Shown one piece after another: positions 10,032-21,439 of a stretch of 64,000 bases of DNA (the first letter of the stretch is position 1; each line of letters opens with the position of its first letter). The notes beneath the pieces are model-generated. The model saw only the letters and a list, made by a program, of their open reading frames with translations. It did not search any database and was not told the origin of the DNA. The DNA is from Tipula vernalis. Taxonomy: Eukaryota > Arthropoda > Insecta > Diptera > Tipulidae. Made by a program: the position numbers and the translations under genes. The stretch spans positions 267,021,168 to 267,085,167 of the forward strand of contig OY282560.1 in assembly GCA_958295665.1 (NCBI GenBank). Direction: 5' to 3'.

Positions 10032-10802
10032 ATGTTTGTAAATTACGACGAATTATTCAGTGATACAATGGGGCGCATCAAAGACTACAAAGTCAAAATA
10101 CACTTGAAACATGATGCAAAACCGAAACGTTTGGACCCCCGATATGTCAAATTCGGGATACAGAACAATGTAGAAAAGGAAACCAACAGATTAGTCAGCG
10201 AAGGCATTTTGACATCAGTCGATCATCCAGTACCATTATTTGATAATTTACGGCGCACACTTGCTGGTGGAGAACGATTCTCCAAAATCTATTTAAAGGA
10301 TGCGTATCTACAGTTCGAAGTACATCCAGAGTCACAACATTTACTCACAATCTCAACGCACATGGGATACTACAGGTACAATAGATTACCGTTTGGAATA
10401 GCAAACGCTCTAGCTATTTTCCAACGATACATGGAAAAATTATTATCAAATATTGACTCAGTGGTGATATACTTCGATGATATTGCTATCACAGGAAAAA
10501 CCGACGTCGAGCACATGCACAATTTAAAAGAAGTACTCACACGATTACAACAAGCGGGTTTCCGGATCAAACGAGAGAAGTGCATTTTCTTCCAGAACGA
10601 AGTGGTGTACTTAGGACATCGCTTCAACAAAGAGGGAATTTTCCCAACACAAGACAAACTGGACGCCATAATCAACGCCAGTGCACCAACGAACACCCGA
10701 GAGTTACGCTCATTTATGGGGCTTGTAAGTTTCTTCGAGCGATTTATACCGAAATTGCACGGCACAGCATCTGATTTACACACACTATCAGGGCAAAATT
10801 AA
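10032..10802 (+). pseudogene. Gypsy reverse transcriptase with internal deletion
   Basis: 256 open codons with the RT motifs ERFSKIYLKDAYLQFEV, YYRYNRLPFGIANA and YFDDIAITG (the YxDD box). The segment between SVDHPVP and LRRTLAGGERF is about 35 residues short of the family norm, removing the R-x-C-x-DY region, and the C-terminal end is cut by a stop at 10800. The following DNA carries the RNase H. Confidence 0.85.
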
Positions 10803-10821
10803 CGTTTCAAATGGACGAGTC

Positions 10822-12397
10822 ATGAACAAGCAATTTTCAATGAAATTAAGTTCCAGCTTTCACGCGCACAGGTCTTTGATGAAAAGGATCTGTATGTTAC
10901 ACGACCCGTACTGTGATGAAAAGGATCTGTATGTTACATGCGACGCATCAGACAAAGGAATTGGTGCTGTCCTTAGTCATCGCAACAGCGACGGGATTGA
11001 CTTACCGATTGCGTTTGCATCAAGAAAATTATCAGGTGCTCAGTTACATAACGGCACAATTGACAAAGAAGCACTTGCAATCATTTTTGGGGTACAAACG
11101 TTCGACAGATTCCTAGCAGGTACACATTTTACATTGGTCACGGACCACGAACCATTGACGCACATATTTGGCAGGAATCGCAATTTGCCTAAACTCGTTA
11201 ATAATCGTTTAATTCGATGGGCATTGCTATTAAATTCAAATAGCTATGACGTCGAGTACATTCCGGGAAAACTAAACATTTTTGCCGATTTTTTATCACG
11301 TATTCCGACTACAACAGAAGAACCACACTCCGACAGGCAAAAGATTGAAGACGACATTAACTACAATGGCGAAGCAAAGATGGATGACCTCCAGTTCTGC
11401 GAGAAAAGCATCTCAGTCGAGTCCAGTAAAGACAAGGAGGTTTCTCGCATTATTAGTGCAGTGAAACAAGGGTGGACACAACAGATGTGCCAACAATCAC
11501 AATTCCAGTTGTTTCTACAGCGCAAAGACGAACTGTCTGTAGAAAACAATATCCTCATGTGGCAAGGAAGAATGGTGCTACCTGCATCATTACATATAGC
11601 CGAACTCCAACGACTACACAGTGGCCATCCGGGTATTCTAGCTATGCGTGCAATGGCTCGGTATTACATATGGTGGTCAAAACTCGATAAGGACATTGAC
11701 AACTTCGTTAAACGATGCCAAAGTTGTAAAGAGAACCAAAACGGTCAACAAGAAGTGCCATTATACATACTCATGGAACGTTCCAGCACGCGTCTGGGAA
11801 CGGATTCACATCGATATCGCGGGACCTTTTAAAAATAAACAGTTTCTGGTCTTAGTGGACGCGCTTTCGAAATGGGTAGAAGTGTATACGATGACAAGTA
11901 TCACGACAAGCCTGCTTGAGAAAGTGCTTACCAGTTTGTTCGCTCGTTATGGAGTGCCTCAAGTAATCGTTAGTGACAATGGAACCTCGTTCACGTCTCA
12001 CGAATTCAAAACATTTTGTGAGAAGGAGGGAAAGAAACATATTACGTCCTCACCATACCACCCAAAGACAAATGGATTAGCAGAAAGATTCATTCAAACA
12101 TTTAAACGACGAATGAAGTCCAGCGAGAAGGATAACGAAGATCTCGATGCTCAGCTCAACGCATTTTTATTTAGTTATCGCAACACACCACATAGTACAC
12201 CGGGCAAAGCTCCATCTGAGATATTTTTGGGACGACAGCTTCCAACAATCTTCGATAACATAAAGCCATCTATTCAACGTAACATAAAGAGACATAATTT
12301 AAAAAGCCAGTTGTACCACGATAGAGACAACATCAAAGAACGCCATTTCAATGCAGGTGATAACGTATGGGTGCGAACAATGTTTTTTGACAGGTAA
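10822..12397 (+). pseudogene. Gypsy RNase H and integrase, frameshifted
   Basis: RNase H is visible at 10930-11300 (VTCDASDKGIGAVLSH, FTLVTDHEPLTHIFG). The integrase zinc finger (HSGHPGILAM...CQSCKENQ) and DDE core follow: DIAGPF, SDNGTSFTS, and the glutamate in NGLAERFIQTFK. A frameshift near 11740-11770 splits the integrase zinc finger from the core. A 25-bp segment (tgatgaaaaggatctgtatg...) is locally duplicated at 10878 and 10916. The GPY/F end is missing. Confidence 0.85.
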
Positions 12398-12439
12398 AAG
12401 CAAGAAAATTCTAGGATTTTTTTGGTGATAAATAAGTCC

Positions 12440-12636
12440 GTTTTATGGCAAAACGTGATAAAAAATATTTGCCCGAGGAAACACGACCATTGTTAAAAAA
12501 TTTGCAGAATATATTTTTGAAAAATTTGAGAGGAAACTCATTTTGTTTATCTAATGATTAACTTTCTATGCTTGATACGACTAATTAAAGTAAAATACTT
12601 AAATTTAGTGAAATAAAAACATTTAAAATAATTTAC
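12440..12636 (+). repeat. Left part of segmental duplication block A
   Basis: It matches 41190-41286 plus 46849-46960: shared stretches include gtttatctaatgatta and aaaatacttaaattta. This copy carries the undisturbed site gatacgactaattaaa (12574), which in block B is split by the pogo transposon. It ends where the poly(A) tail of the non-LTR element begins. Confidence 0.75.
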
Positions 12637-12797
12637 TTTTTTTTTTTTTATATTTCTTTTGCTCTGGTCGGAATACAATATAATTCACATATGACCTACA
12701 GATGTGTCAACTATTTTTAACATAAATTTTTATGAGTAACTGTTATAATATTATTACAGATACTGTTTTACTATATTTAATATGAATGAATACATTA

Positions 12798-15700
12798 TTA
12801 TAAACTATATTCTATCTCTTTTAAATAATCACATAAGATTTTATAATTTTTCAAATTCCCTGATTTTAGTATATCTATTAGATTACTGTTTTGTATTACT
12901 TCGTATTTTTGCCTTGTGTTATTATATTTTATGCAATTCTCTACAATATGTTGGTTGTCTTCCACTACGTCGCATGTGTCATATAAGTTATTCTCCTCAA
13001 TACCCACAATATTTTTAAATTTTTTATTTTTTGCATGTCCTGATCGTAGCCTGTTCATTTGCCTTATGTTATATGCACTCATATCTGCTTTGTGGTACCA
13101 CGGCTTTCTAGGTGGTGTGCTATTTATTTGTTTGTTGTATTTTCCTACACTAGTTGTCCATTCATTGTATTTTGTTTCCCATTCTTGCCTTATTGTTTCA
13201 TCAATTATTTGGTATGTATCTTCAATTGTTATAGGGTTCTCGATTGTCTCATCTGGTTCTTCTATGGCCTCTTTCGCTAGAGTATCTGCTGTTTCGTTTC
13301 CCATAATTCCCATATGTCCTGGAATCCACTGTATTTTGATTAATATATTCCTATTTTGCCCTGCTGTGTCTATGATTTCTTGTTCATGAAATTTATATTT
13401 TCCGTCTTTATTTATTTTTTTTAGAGACAGACAACTGCTTTTAGAGTCCGTGAAAATTATTATTTTTGATAATCCCATTTGTAGTGCTCTTTCTATGGCT
13501 ATTTTTATGGCTATTGTTTCGATGGTTTTTATTGTGGCTTTATTTTTTAGTTTTACTTTGAGTTTTGTTTCTGAATTCTTGAAGTATATTCCAATTCCCC
13601 CTTCGTTGTGGTTTAATGATCCGTCAGTATATATTTCGGAATAGTCTTTATGTTTATTTAATATTTCTATATACTGTTTCATGATTACTATTTGGTTTGT
13701 GTTGTCCTTATTGTTATTATTCGTCAATTCACCATTTATTGTTAGATTATTTGCTGTTTTTATTATTTTATTGTTAGGTTGCGCTATTTTTTTTAAGAAA
13801 CCATACTCATTGTACAATTTCTTAATTTTTTCTATTATATCGTTATTTTTTATTTTTTCACTTGTGTCACTTTTTTTATTAATTTGGCTGGCTATATATT
13901 TTAGTGTGGTGAGTTTGTTGTCTAGATCTGCTGGCAATGTGGCCGTTTCCGCGAGTATCGTCGGTACCGGAGTTGTTTTCAGCAAACCCGTACATAGCCT
14001 TAAAATTGTATTAATTATTTTTTGTTTTATGTTTATACTATTCTTGATATTTGTTGGTGTTATGGTATCTGCGAATTTTGTTCTTGTTTGTATTATAGCT
14101 TTGTACACATTCGTTATGCTGTATGGATGGGCTCCTCCATTTTTATGTATTAGCATTTTTATTATGTTGGATGCACTAACTATTTCTTTATTGAGGTTTT
14201 TGTAATGTGGCAGTAGAGATATTTTATTGTTGAATGTTGTTCCCAGTAGTTTTATTGTTCTTTCTTCTTTTAGCTTCGTATTATCTATTTTCAATTCGAT
14301 GTTGCTGGGTTTGTTTTTATATAGTCTCATGTATTGGCATTTCTCTGGGTTTAATTTCAGCTTTAGTTTTTTTAGTTTATCGTTCAGTTGTTTTAGTGTT
14401 TTATTAGCCATAAGCTGTGCCTCTTTTTCATTATTTGCTTTGATGAGTACCGCTATGTCATCTGCGAATTGATATATTGATGCGTTTTCGTGATGTATCT
14501 TATGTACTTCCTGTGTATATATGTTGAATAAGCAGGGTGATAGGCAGCTCCCTTGTGGAATTCCTTTATTTGTGGTTTGTTTTATTGTGGATGTGCCGTT
14601 GTTATATATTACTATTATATTAGTTAAAAATTGATATATCCAATTTACTATATGGTTTGGTGTCTCTATTTTTATAAGTTTATCTATTAGCATTTTTTTG
14701 TTTACATTGTCAAAAGCTTTTGTTATATCAGTGGTTATTAGAATTTGATTATTATGGTTTGGTTTTCCTGTTGATATTTCGCTAAAGAGATTTACAAAGT
14801 AATCCATTATGTTGTAGCCTTTCCTGAATCCAAATGAGTTTTTTGGTAGCGTGTTTTTGTCTTCTATATGTTGGTTTAATTCGTCTAATATAACCTTGTT
14901 AAATATTTTTGTAATTGTGTTCTGGAGGCAAATCGGTCTATAGTTTTCCGTTTCATTTTCATTTTTATTAGGTTTTTTTATTGCTATTATCTTGCTGATT
15001 TTCCACTTTTCAGGATACTGCTGTTGTACGTAGATGTTATTAAGATACGTGTTGAATTTTTTATTATATTGGGTTTTATTTCAATTATGTTTTTTAGCGT
15101 TTTATAAGAGATTTTATTTTCACCCGGAGCTGTATTTTGCTTTTGTTTTAATGTGTCTATTATGATTTTGTCGTTAAATTTTTGGTTTGTTATGTTTGTT
15201 GTTTCCATTGGCAGTTGTATTTCCTCTATAGTTTCCGGGAAGTTTTCGTTTATGAATTTCTTTGCCATATCATAATCTTCTAGGAGGTTGTATCGATTGT
15301 CTCGTTTGTTTTTTAATTTATTTATTTTACTCCATAATTGCTTTGTGTTTATAGAAGGGTTGATGTCGCTGATAAATTTTTCCCATGATTTCCTCTTATT
15401 AGTTTTTATTTCGCGCTTTAATATGGCTATGGCTCTTAATAATTCTGTTGCAGTATAAAGATCTTTATGTTTGTTATAGCATTTTTGTTTTTCAGATTTT
15501 ATGTTCCATAGTCTTTGTATCTTTTCATTCCACCATGGTTTTGGGATGTTTTTATTATTGATGGTTGTGAATCTTGTGTGTTCTGTTCTTATCCTTTCCA
15601 TTATTGATTCGATGTCTACGTTGTTTCCGCTTTCTATTTCCTTATTCGTAGCTATTTCCTGTATTACCTTTGTCCAGTTTGTTGTTTCTTTTCTTGTATA

Positions 15701-16384
15701 TCTATTTATGTTCATGTTTATTATGATAGGCAAATGGTCCGAACCCACGTTGTCTCCCAGAACTTCCCAGGCCAGCTTATTGTATATATCTTGGGTGCAT
15801 AGTGTTAAATCTATTGCAGAGGTTGAATGGTTTCTTAAATCTTGTCTTGTATGTTTACCATTGTTTAGAATTTGTATGTTGCTTTGTGTTATAATTTCTG
15901 CTATCTTTTTACCGATGCTGTTTTCTTTTGAACCATTTTCCCACAGATTGCTGTGAGCATTCATATCTCCTGCTATTATTGTGTTATGGTTGTTTTCTGC
16001 TTTTCTTATTATTTTCTTAAATTCTTCCGCTTTTATTGTTGTATTCTCATTAGATGGGTTGTATATTACTATTAAGTAGATGGTGTCGCTTCCATATTTG
16101 ATTTTTATTTGTTTAGCCTCAATATATATTAAATTTAAGTTAAGGTTAATTTCTTGTACTCCTATTTTGTTCTTGATCAGGAATCCTACTCCTCCATATC
16201 CGTCATCCCTGTTTTTTGTTATTAGTTTGTATCCGGCTATTTTTGGTTCGTTTCCTGGGTGTGTCCATGTTTCGTTTAAAATGGCTATGTCAACTTTGTG
16301 TGATTCTATGAACATTTGTAGTATATTGATGTTACTATTGAGGCTTCTTATGTTTGTTTGCAGTATTTTGATCGTATGTCCCAT
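12798..16384 (-). pseudogene. ORF2: AP endonuclease, reverse transcriptase, RNase H (single frameshift)
   Basis: The ATG at 16384 opens the endonuclease (ILQTNIRSLNSN, AILNETWTHPG, IAGDMNAHSNLW, GSDHLPIIIN). It runs open for 465 codons and is then thrown out of frame near 15065, where the A-run in 'ataataaaaaattc' is one base too short for continuity. In the other frame translation continues through NYRPICLQNTITK, DITKAFDNVN, GIPQGSCLSP and FADDIAVL (RT), then YTDGSLNHNEGGIG and IQWIPGHMGIMGNETAD (RNase H), and ends at 12798 after a Cys/His-containing tail. All catalytic motifs I checked are present. Repairing one base would restore a single reading frame, so it is either a recently dead copy or a homopolymer error in the assembly. 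Confidence 0.88.
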
Positions 16385-16385
16385 C

Positions 16386-17615
16386 TTAATTTCGGAATTT
16401 ATGTACTAACTTTTTAACATCGATCGTTAGTAAATCTGGAACTGTGTAGTCTCTGTTGCTTATTTTTACGAGTTCATCTAGTATTTCCTGTAGTTTTCCG
16501 ATTTTTAATCTTTGTTCCTTTACTATTTCCTCTTGCCTATTAGCTTTTGATATCCAGGCGTTTGAGTTGGGTGTGTCCGTGGTATTGGGTAATCTTGGGA
16601 AGTTTTGTTCTTGTAGGTTGTTATATATTTCTCTTGCTCTTGGGTATAGAGTTGTCATTGTTTGTTTATATGTTGTTTTATTTCTAATCATGTGTATTTT
16701 TATCCTTGTTTGCTTTTTTTTTCATTGCAATCTTTTGAGTTGGTGTAGTGTTCTATCCCTTCGCAGAATTTGCACTCCGGATTCTTTTGACACTTATGTT
16801 CTTCCTTTTCCTCTAATGGTTTAGCACATTTTGTGCATCTTGTAATTTTTGAATGACAATATTTTCTAATATGTCCGTAGCTTAGACATTTCGTGCAAAA
16901 TTTCAATTTTGGAATGTATATATTTGTGTTTATTCTTACGCCGTAAAATAGAACATTTCTTGGCAGCATACTTGCTCTCAATTCTATTTTCAATGTGTTC
17001 GTGTCTTTTAATGTCTTGTTTTTTCTATCCCATACTTTTATTATTTCAATATTTGTGATCGGATACTCGGACGATAAATTATTTTGTATTTCGGTAAATG
17101 TGAAATCCTCCAAAATTCCTGTTATAACGCCTTCCACGTGTGTGTATGTTTTTGGGATAAAACATTTGTATCCTTTTTTCTGTTAGTATTTTATGTACCG
17201 GGTCGTCAGATCGCACGCATTTGTTTGCCTTGTCGAACGTCTCGAACTCCACTCTCGAGATTTTTTTGTTCACTTCTATGATGTCTTTAGTTTTCATATT
17301 GTTTTGGCAAAAAATTCGTGATAATATCACCGATATCATTTTTTGAGGTGTTTTAGTTTCTACCAATACATAAAAAGGTCCTTTGTCTGTGATGTTGTAT
17401 TTATTTTCCGCCATATTTTTAGTATTTTCTTCCTTTTTAGTATCCATTTTTTCTGTACTATTCTGCTGCTCCTTGTCTGTTAATCTTCTTTTTCCCTCCG
17501 GCCCTTTATCTTTTGCCATTTCGGTTTCTGTTTCACTCATATTTATTAATTTTCTTTTATTTTTTACTTCATTTTCATGGTAAACAAAACCTTTAAAATC
17601 GTCGTCAGAACTCAT
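16386..17615 (-). pseudogene. ORF1 (Gag-like, CCHC zinc knuckles), two homopolymer frameshifts
   Basis: The likely start is the ATG at 17615 (MSSDDDFKGF). A lysine/glutamate-rich N-terminus leads to a middle domain (FYVLVETKTPQKMISVIL) and then cysteine knuckles at about 16715-16880 (CTKCLSYGHIRKYC, CTKCAKP, CKFCEG). A coiled-coil tail ends at 16386, next to the ORF2 start at 16384. The frame breaks near 17175 (one A too many in an A6 run) and at 16712 (A9 run, one A short). Such proteins bind the element RNA. Confidence 0.8.
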
Positions 17616-17894
17616 ATTATTTTTGTCTATATTGTTTGGTCGGCTTCCGCCGCCATTTTGAGCTTTTCCACTATCACGTATTTTTATTTTTGTTGTTTTT
17701 CTCTTACACTTTTTACTATTATTATTTATTAATTTTATTTTAATAATTTTATTCTTTTGATTATTATTTTCCGAATTTTTAATTTTGTATGGTATTTTAC
17801 CACCAAAAATAACACCGATTAAAAACACAAATTTCACTAGTCTCACCTTATAATTTTATACGTGTTGCCACTATAAAGATCACAAGTCGAATGA

Positions 17895-18560
17895 ATTATT
17901 ACTTATACATAAAACTACTTTTTTTTATATCAGTTGCTTTCGCAACTAGTTACTCTCTCAATCTGCAAAAAAAAAATTGTGTCTTTAACCTTAAATATTG
18001 CCGTTCACATCAAGACGTTCAGATGTACAAAACAATTTTTAATATAATATGGTTTCTGAATATAAAATCATTCAGCCATTTCACACGAGTCGTGCTTACG
18101 CTGTTGCATTTCCTTGTCTCTTACCTCTTTGCACTGTTTTTGCCAATAAACCAAATTTAGTTTATAGGCAAAAACAGTGCAAAGAGATAAGAGACGAAGA
18201 AATGCAACAGCGTAAGCGCGACTCGTGTGGAATGGGTGATTATATTTTCTCTTTTCGTTCATAAGAATTTACAAACCCTGACCTAATATAAATTACACGC
18301 CGGCGAATAAGAGCGACGATATTCGACCTCCGTCGGCTTTGTCAATTCGCATATATTTTGATGTAATAACTTTTGCGCCATTCTGTGTCTGCGCTACATC
18401 GTCGAGACTGACGGTAAATAAGAACTAAAAACCAAAGTGGATATTTATCTTTAGATAACAATACAAATAGCATAGTAGCCGCGAGCACTTTGCAAAGTGC
18501 AAAAATAACAAAGCACACATTGACATTTTAAAATTATATTTTACAAATCATTCGTTTAAC
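17895..18560 (+). promoter_or_regulatory. 5' flank/promoter region of the copy A gene
   Basis: It shares blocks with 46950-48450 upstream of copy B: gatatcagttgctttcgc, aaccctgacctaatataaat, and near the start codon tgcaaagtg followed by aaaataacaaa. The common stretches between 18270 and 18560 should contain the ancestral promoter and 5' UTR. No experimental start site can be inferred; copy A is additionally invaded by a 190-bp palindrome at 18055-18250. Confidence 0.5.
18055..18250. repeat. About 190-bp near-perfect palindrome
   Basis: The two halves around the centre aaattt (about 18155) are reverse complements over about 90 bp each: the left arm cacacgagtcgtgcttacgc pairs with the right arm gcgtaagcgcgactcgtgtg. 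It has essentially no loop. It is present in block A but absent from the matching place in block B (near 47980), so it inserted after the duplication or was lost from B. It looks like a fold-back MITE. Confidence 0.85.
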
Positions 18561-18563
18561 ACA

Positions 18564-19124
18564 ATGTTTCGTCTAAATATTTCTGTGAAAGTTCTTTTCC
18601 GAAATATGTCTGTGTTAAATACATCGCGACTATGCATTGTAGAGAAAATTATACATACTCCACCTGTTGAAGAAATTATCTGTCTCATCAATAATGGATT
18701 AAAAACCAATTTCAAAAATGTAAAAGTTAATCTGATCGATTGCCCTAACTTATCGTGTGAACCTTATAATTTAGCCGATTCTGGGTTTGGTGGCTGCCCC
18801 ACTATAGTAGAAATCGGTGGGCCAGCATATTTATTTCCTTCTGTGGATTGTTCAAAAGTATACAATTTAAAAGAAGTTTGTAGTCGTATTTGCGGTAAGG
18901 ATAAATATTTTGCTGTTGGTGCTGGGGGTGGACCTTGGCCCTTTGTCAATAAAAATTGTGAAGGAATTTATAATTTCAAAGTTAAAGATAATTGTTTGAC
19001 GAATAGAAGTTACTTAGCGTTTGTGAATAAAAATGGACAATGTGAAGTGCAAAAATTTCCAAATGATCTAACGACAATCACTTATCATGGAAATACATTT
19101 CTGACAGAAGGAAAACCTGGAAAG
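18564..19124 (+). CDS. C11orf54-like ester hydrolase, copy A, exon 1
   Basis: 187 codons in phase 0 from the ATG at 18564 (the second Met at 18606 matches the start used by copy B). Recognised as DUF1907 from PVEEIICLINNGLKTNFKNV, NLIDCPNLSCEPYNLA, VEIGGPAYLFP and AVGAGGGPWPF, which align in order with the human zinc-containing ester hydrolase C11orf54. The exon ends GGA AAG with donor gtatat at 19125, giving the junction PGK|VINVK, at the same point as in copy B. The natural substrate of the family is not established; the human protein hydrolyses a model ester. Compared with copy B, the site is GGCP rather than GGSP, and GAGGGP rather than GAGAGP. Confidence 0.88.
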
Positions 19125-19568
19125 GTATATACTTGTAGTTGAATTAAATCCACCTTATCTTAAAGTGTATATAATGAGCGCATAATGATATATTTATCAA
19201 TCTAATTTTTTATAAAATTTAAAATTAAATTTTTATTAAAGAAACTCTTCAAATCTCTAAACTGTTGTGTGGGAATTTTTCATTGAATGCCTACCTCACA
19301 AATTCGAAAAAATTTCGATTTCTTTTTATGTTTGGATTAGTTTTAGAAGAAACAATTTTGGGCCAATTTTTTGAGGAAAATTATATTTTTGGGAACTTGC
19401 CTAACCTGATTACTGTAGTTCTTATTATCATTTTTAGGTGCTTAGTTGTTATTAACAAATATAGTATTGCTGTAAAACGATCATTTTGCTTGGTTCCGAA
19501 TGTTTTTTTAGAAAAATGTGCTATGATATGCCGATGAAATATTTCATCTGTTGAAAAAATATACATAT

Positions 19569-19824
19569 CTGGGGGCCTATTCTCGAATTCCACATCAATT
19601 TTCCACATGTGGACATCTGTCAAAATTCATAAAAATTTAATTTTTTCGGTACTAAGGGAATATTTCCGAATGGGTATAAGCATGTGGAAAAAATTCCCCA
19701 TATAGGAAAATGTTCATGCCGCATGTGTTTATATACGAATTACAATTTTCGAACGTTTTTGTGTGAACTTTGACAGATGTCCACATGTGGAAAATGGATG
19801 TGGAATTCGAGAATAGGGCCCCTG
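19569..19824. mobile_element. 256-bp MITE in the copy A intron
   Basis: Terminal inverted repeats of about 50 bp: left gggcctattctcgaattcca, right its complement ending gaatagggcccctg. The arm includes ccacatgtggacatctgtca on both sides. The middle is AT-rich and non-coding. No exact target duplication was found. It is absent from the retained parts of the copy B intron. Confidence 0.85.
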
Positions 19825-20048
19825 CATTATTATATGTTAGTGATATCCTTTCGTTATATTTTCTTGTCATGCGTATTGCCTAGACCCATAGAGTTCAGCA
19901 GAGTTTAGTTTTAATATTATTCCAAGGGACGATTATCAGTTTATAATTTTCATTATTCTAAGTGATAAAGATAAAGGCAGTTGTGGTTATATCAAAACAG
20001 TCAATTTAAACTAATAATTTAACTCGCTTCTATCTATTTTCCTTAAAG

Positions 20049-20486
20049 GTCATCAACGTGAAATGTTCGCAGCGGACTGGTCGAGAAAGTTTAATTTCGT
20101 CCATTCGAAAATCCTTAGCTCAATTTTATAACGAAAAAACGGTAGGGCTCGGTGGAATGTTTATATTAAAACAAGGTAAAGCCCAACACCACGTAATGAG
20201 AGATTTCTCCCAAACCCCCTTGAATTCGGACGAAGATGTGAATGCCTGGCTTAAATTGTTTGATATGGATGCACCATTGACTGTTGTTGGTACTCTGCTC
20301 ACCAATGAAGCTTGTTTAGATTTGCGCTTGCAACATTTTCATAGTTTTTCGAATCATGGCCAAGCTGGACATTTTAATAATGATATAACACCAGATATTG
20401 TAGAATATGAAGGGTGTTTCGTAATTGCAGAAAAAGTAGCTGTTGTTGATCAACCAACTACTACGGTTGACTTCGGAAAAGATTAA
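20049..20486 (+). CDS. C11orf54-like ester hydrolase, copy A, exon 2
   Basis: The acceptor ccttaaag precedes GTC at 20049; with exon 1 the protein is 332 residues. The segment holds the C-terminal half: FILKQGKAQHHVM, TPLNSDEDVNAWL and the metal-site region DLRLQHFHSFSNHG. By alignment with human C11orf54 the zinc-ligand histidines correspond to residues 283, 285 and 295 and are kept. The following HYHYD motif is changed to HFNND (His to Asn at residue 297, codon 20376), and the conserved tail H-x-x-GRD has become VDFGKD. The frame is intact, so this copy may be an altered or weakened paralogue rather than a pseudogene. Confidence 0.88.
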   Translation, partial: VINVKCSQRTGRESLISSIRKSLAQFYNEKTVGLGGMFILKQGKAQHHVMRDFSQTPLNSDEDVNAWLKLFDMDAPLTVVGTLLTNEACLDLRLQHFHSFSNHGQAGHFNNDITPDIVEYEGCFVIAEKVAVVDQPTTTVDFGKD

Positions 20487-20925
20487 TTCTATATGTTTTG
20501 GTTTAAAAATGACAAAATTGTAGATTTATTTTAATAAAGCTTAATCTTAACAAAGAAAATTGAACTACTTATTTCAAAATTAAATTATAAGAACTTAAAA
20601 AACAAACAACAAAATTTAAACTAGTATTAGTAAAGGAATTTTGAGAATAATTTAAAATATCTCACTATTTTGTTTAGTGCTTCTAGTTTTATTATTCATA
20701 CATAGATTAACGAAATTCTATTTCGGTTAGGTGTCAATGGCCGACATTATCAAACTGAAACAAGGTGCAGAACTAAATCATAACTATCAACCTACAAGAG
20801 GACAACTGACCTTTAGTTAATACCAGAAGGAAATTTTTTAAAACATCTAATCTGAAATATTGCCATTCACATCAAGAGGTATAATATTTCCATACTAACT
20901 CTTAGTCCAAAGGGGCGATTACAGA
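20487..20925 (+). repeat. 3' flank shared by both gene copies (end of block A)
   Basis: It matches 56364-56810 in block B, for example tctcactattttgttta and ctgacctttagttaatacca. Similarity stops soon after tagtccaaaggggcg (20911 and 56790), which I take as the right end of the segmental duplication. An aataaagc poly(A)-signal-like site occurs at about 20533. Confidence 0.75.
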
Positions 20926-21435
20926 TCGTTTTCCAGATAAAAATGTAAACCAATTCTGTGGTGAAAAGGTAAAGTATCTTATCTCGATTTTATACAATTT
21001 TCAGGAGAGCAAAAAAACGATTTAAAAAAATCTGTGAAAAAATATACGACTATATAAACAAGTTTTTCCAGGGTTTTCGGAAGATAATGCAATGTATTTT
21101 TTTTTAAAGTATTAGTTACTTTAAAATTTATTAGAGTAATTAAGAAAATTAAGAAAAATCCAAATAGGGTATTTTACGTTTACCATTTTATTAAAATAGC
21201 TTATCTTATTTCACTTAAGCTATTTTTCCAAATTTTTATACATATTTCAATAAATCTGAACACATAAGACATAAGATATTTTGAAAAATTCAATTTATTA
21301 GGAAAATTATAATTAAGATACATTCAGACTGTTAAAAAATGTTCCATTAATTAAAAGAAATTATTATATGCAAATTCATTTAATTTTAATAGTTTTTAGG
21401 TTGAGACTTCAAATTAACTTCCAACAGTACTGAAT
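20926..21435. other. AT-rich intergenic sequence
   Basis: Runs of A and T and short direct repeats only. I see no ORF or recognised repeat. Confidence 0.5.
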
Positions 21436-21439
21436 CGTC

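Larger units (their letters stand above)
8430..12397 (+). mobile_element. Degenerate Gypsy element
   Basis: A primer-binding-site-like TGGCGACGAGGAT at 8444 follows a plausible LTR end (cataaca). After it come Gag, protease, RT, RNase H and integrase in Gypsy order on the plus strand, each broken by stops or deletions. The integrase reading frame stops at 12397, and no 3' LTR follows; the sequence changes there to the segmental duplication block that starts near 12440. Confidence 0.85.
12637..17880 (-). mobile_element. I-group non-LTR retrotransposon, nearly full length
   Basis: A minus-strand element with its 3' poly(A) at 12637-12650 (a T-run on the plus strand). ORF1 (CCHC) is followed by ORF2 with endonuclease, RT and RNase H, the layout of the I/LOA/Ingi side of non-LTR elements. 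The few frame breaks I located fall in A homopolymers. No clean target duplication was found; the right boundary is placed where homology to block B resumes (about 17895). Confidence 0.88.

Noticed and set aside
12782..17583. Many hydrophobic plus-strand ORFs rich in Phe, Ser, Val and Ile
   Set aside because: Antisense shadows of the Lys/Asn-rich I-like element coding on the minus strand.
12637..17900. Possible target duplication (ataatttac versus aattattac) around the I-like element
   Set aside because: Match too poor and the 5' end too uncertain to claim.
18049..18264. Two overlapping ORFs on opposite strands with nearly the same peptide
   Set aside because: Consequence of the palindrome at 18055-18250, not two genes.
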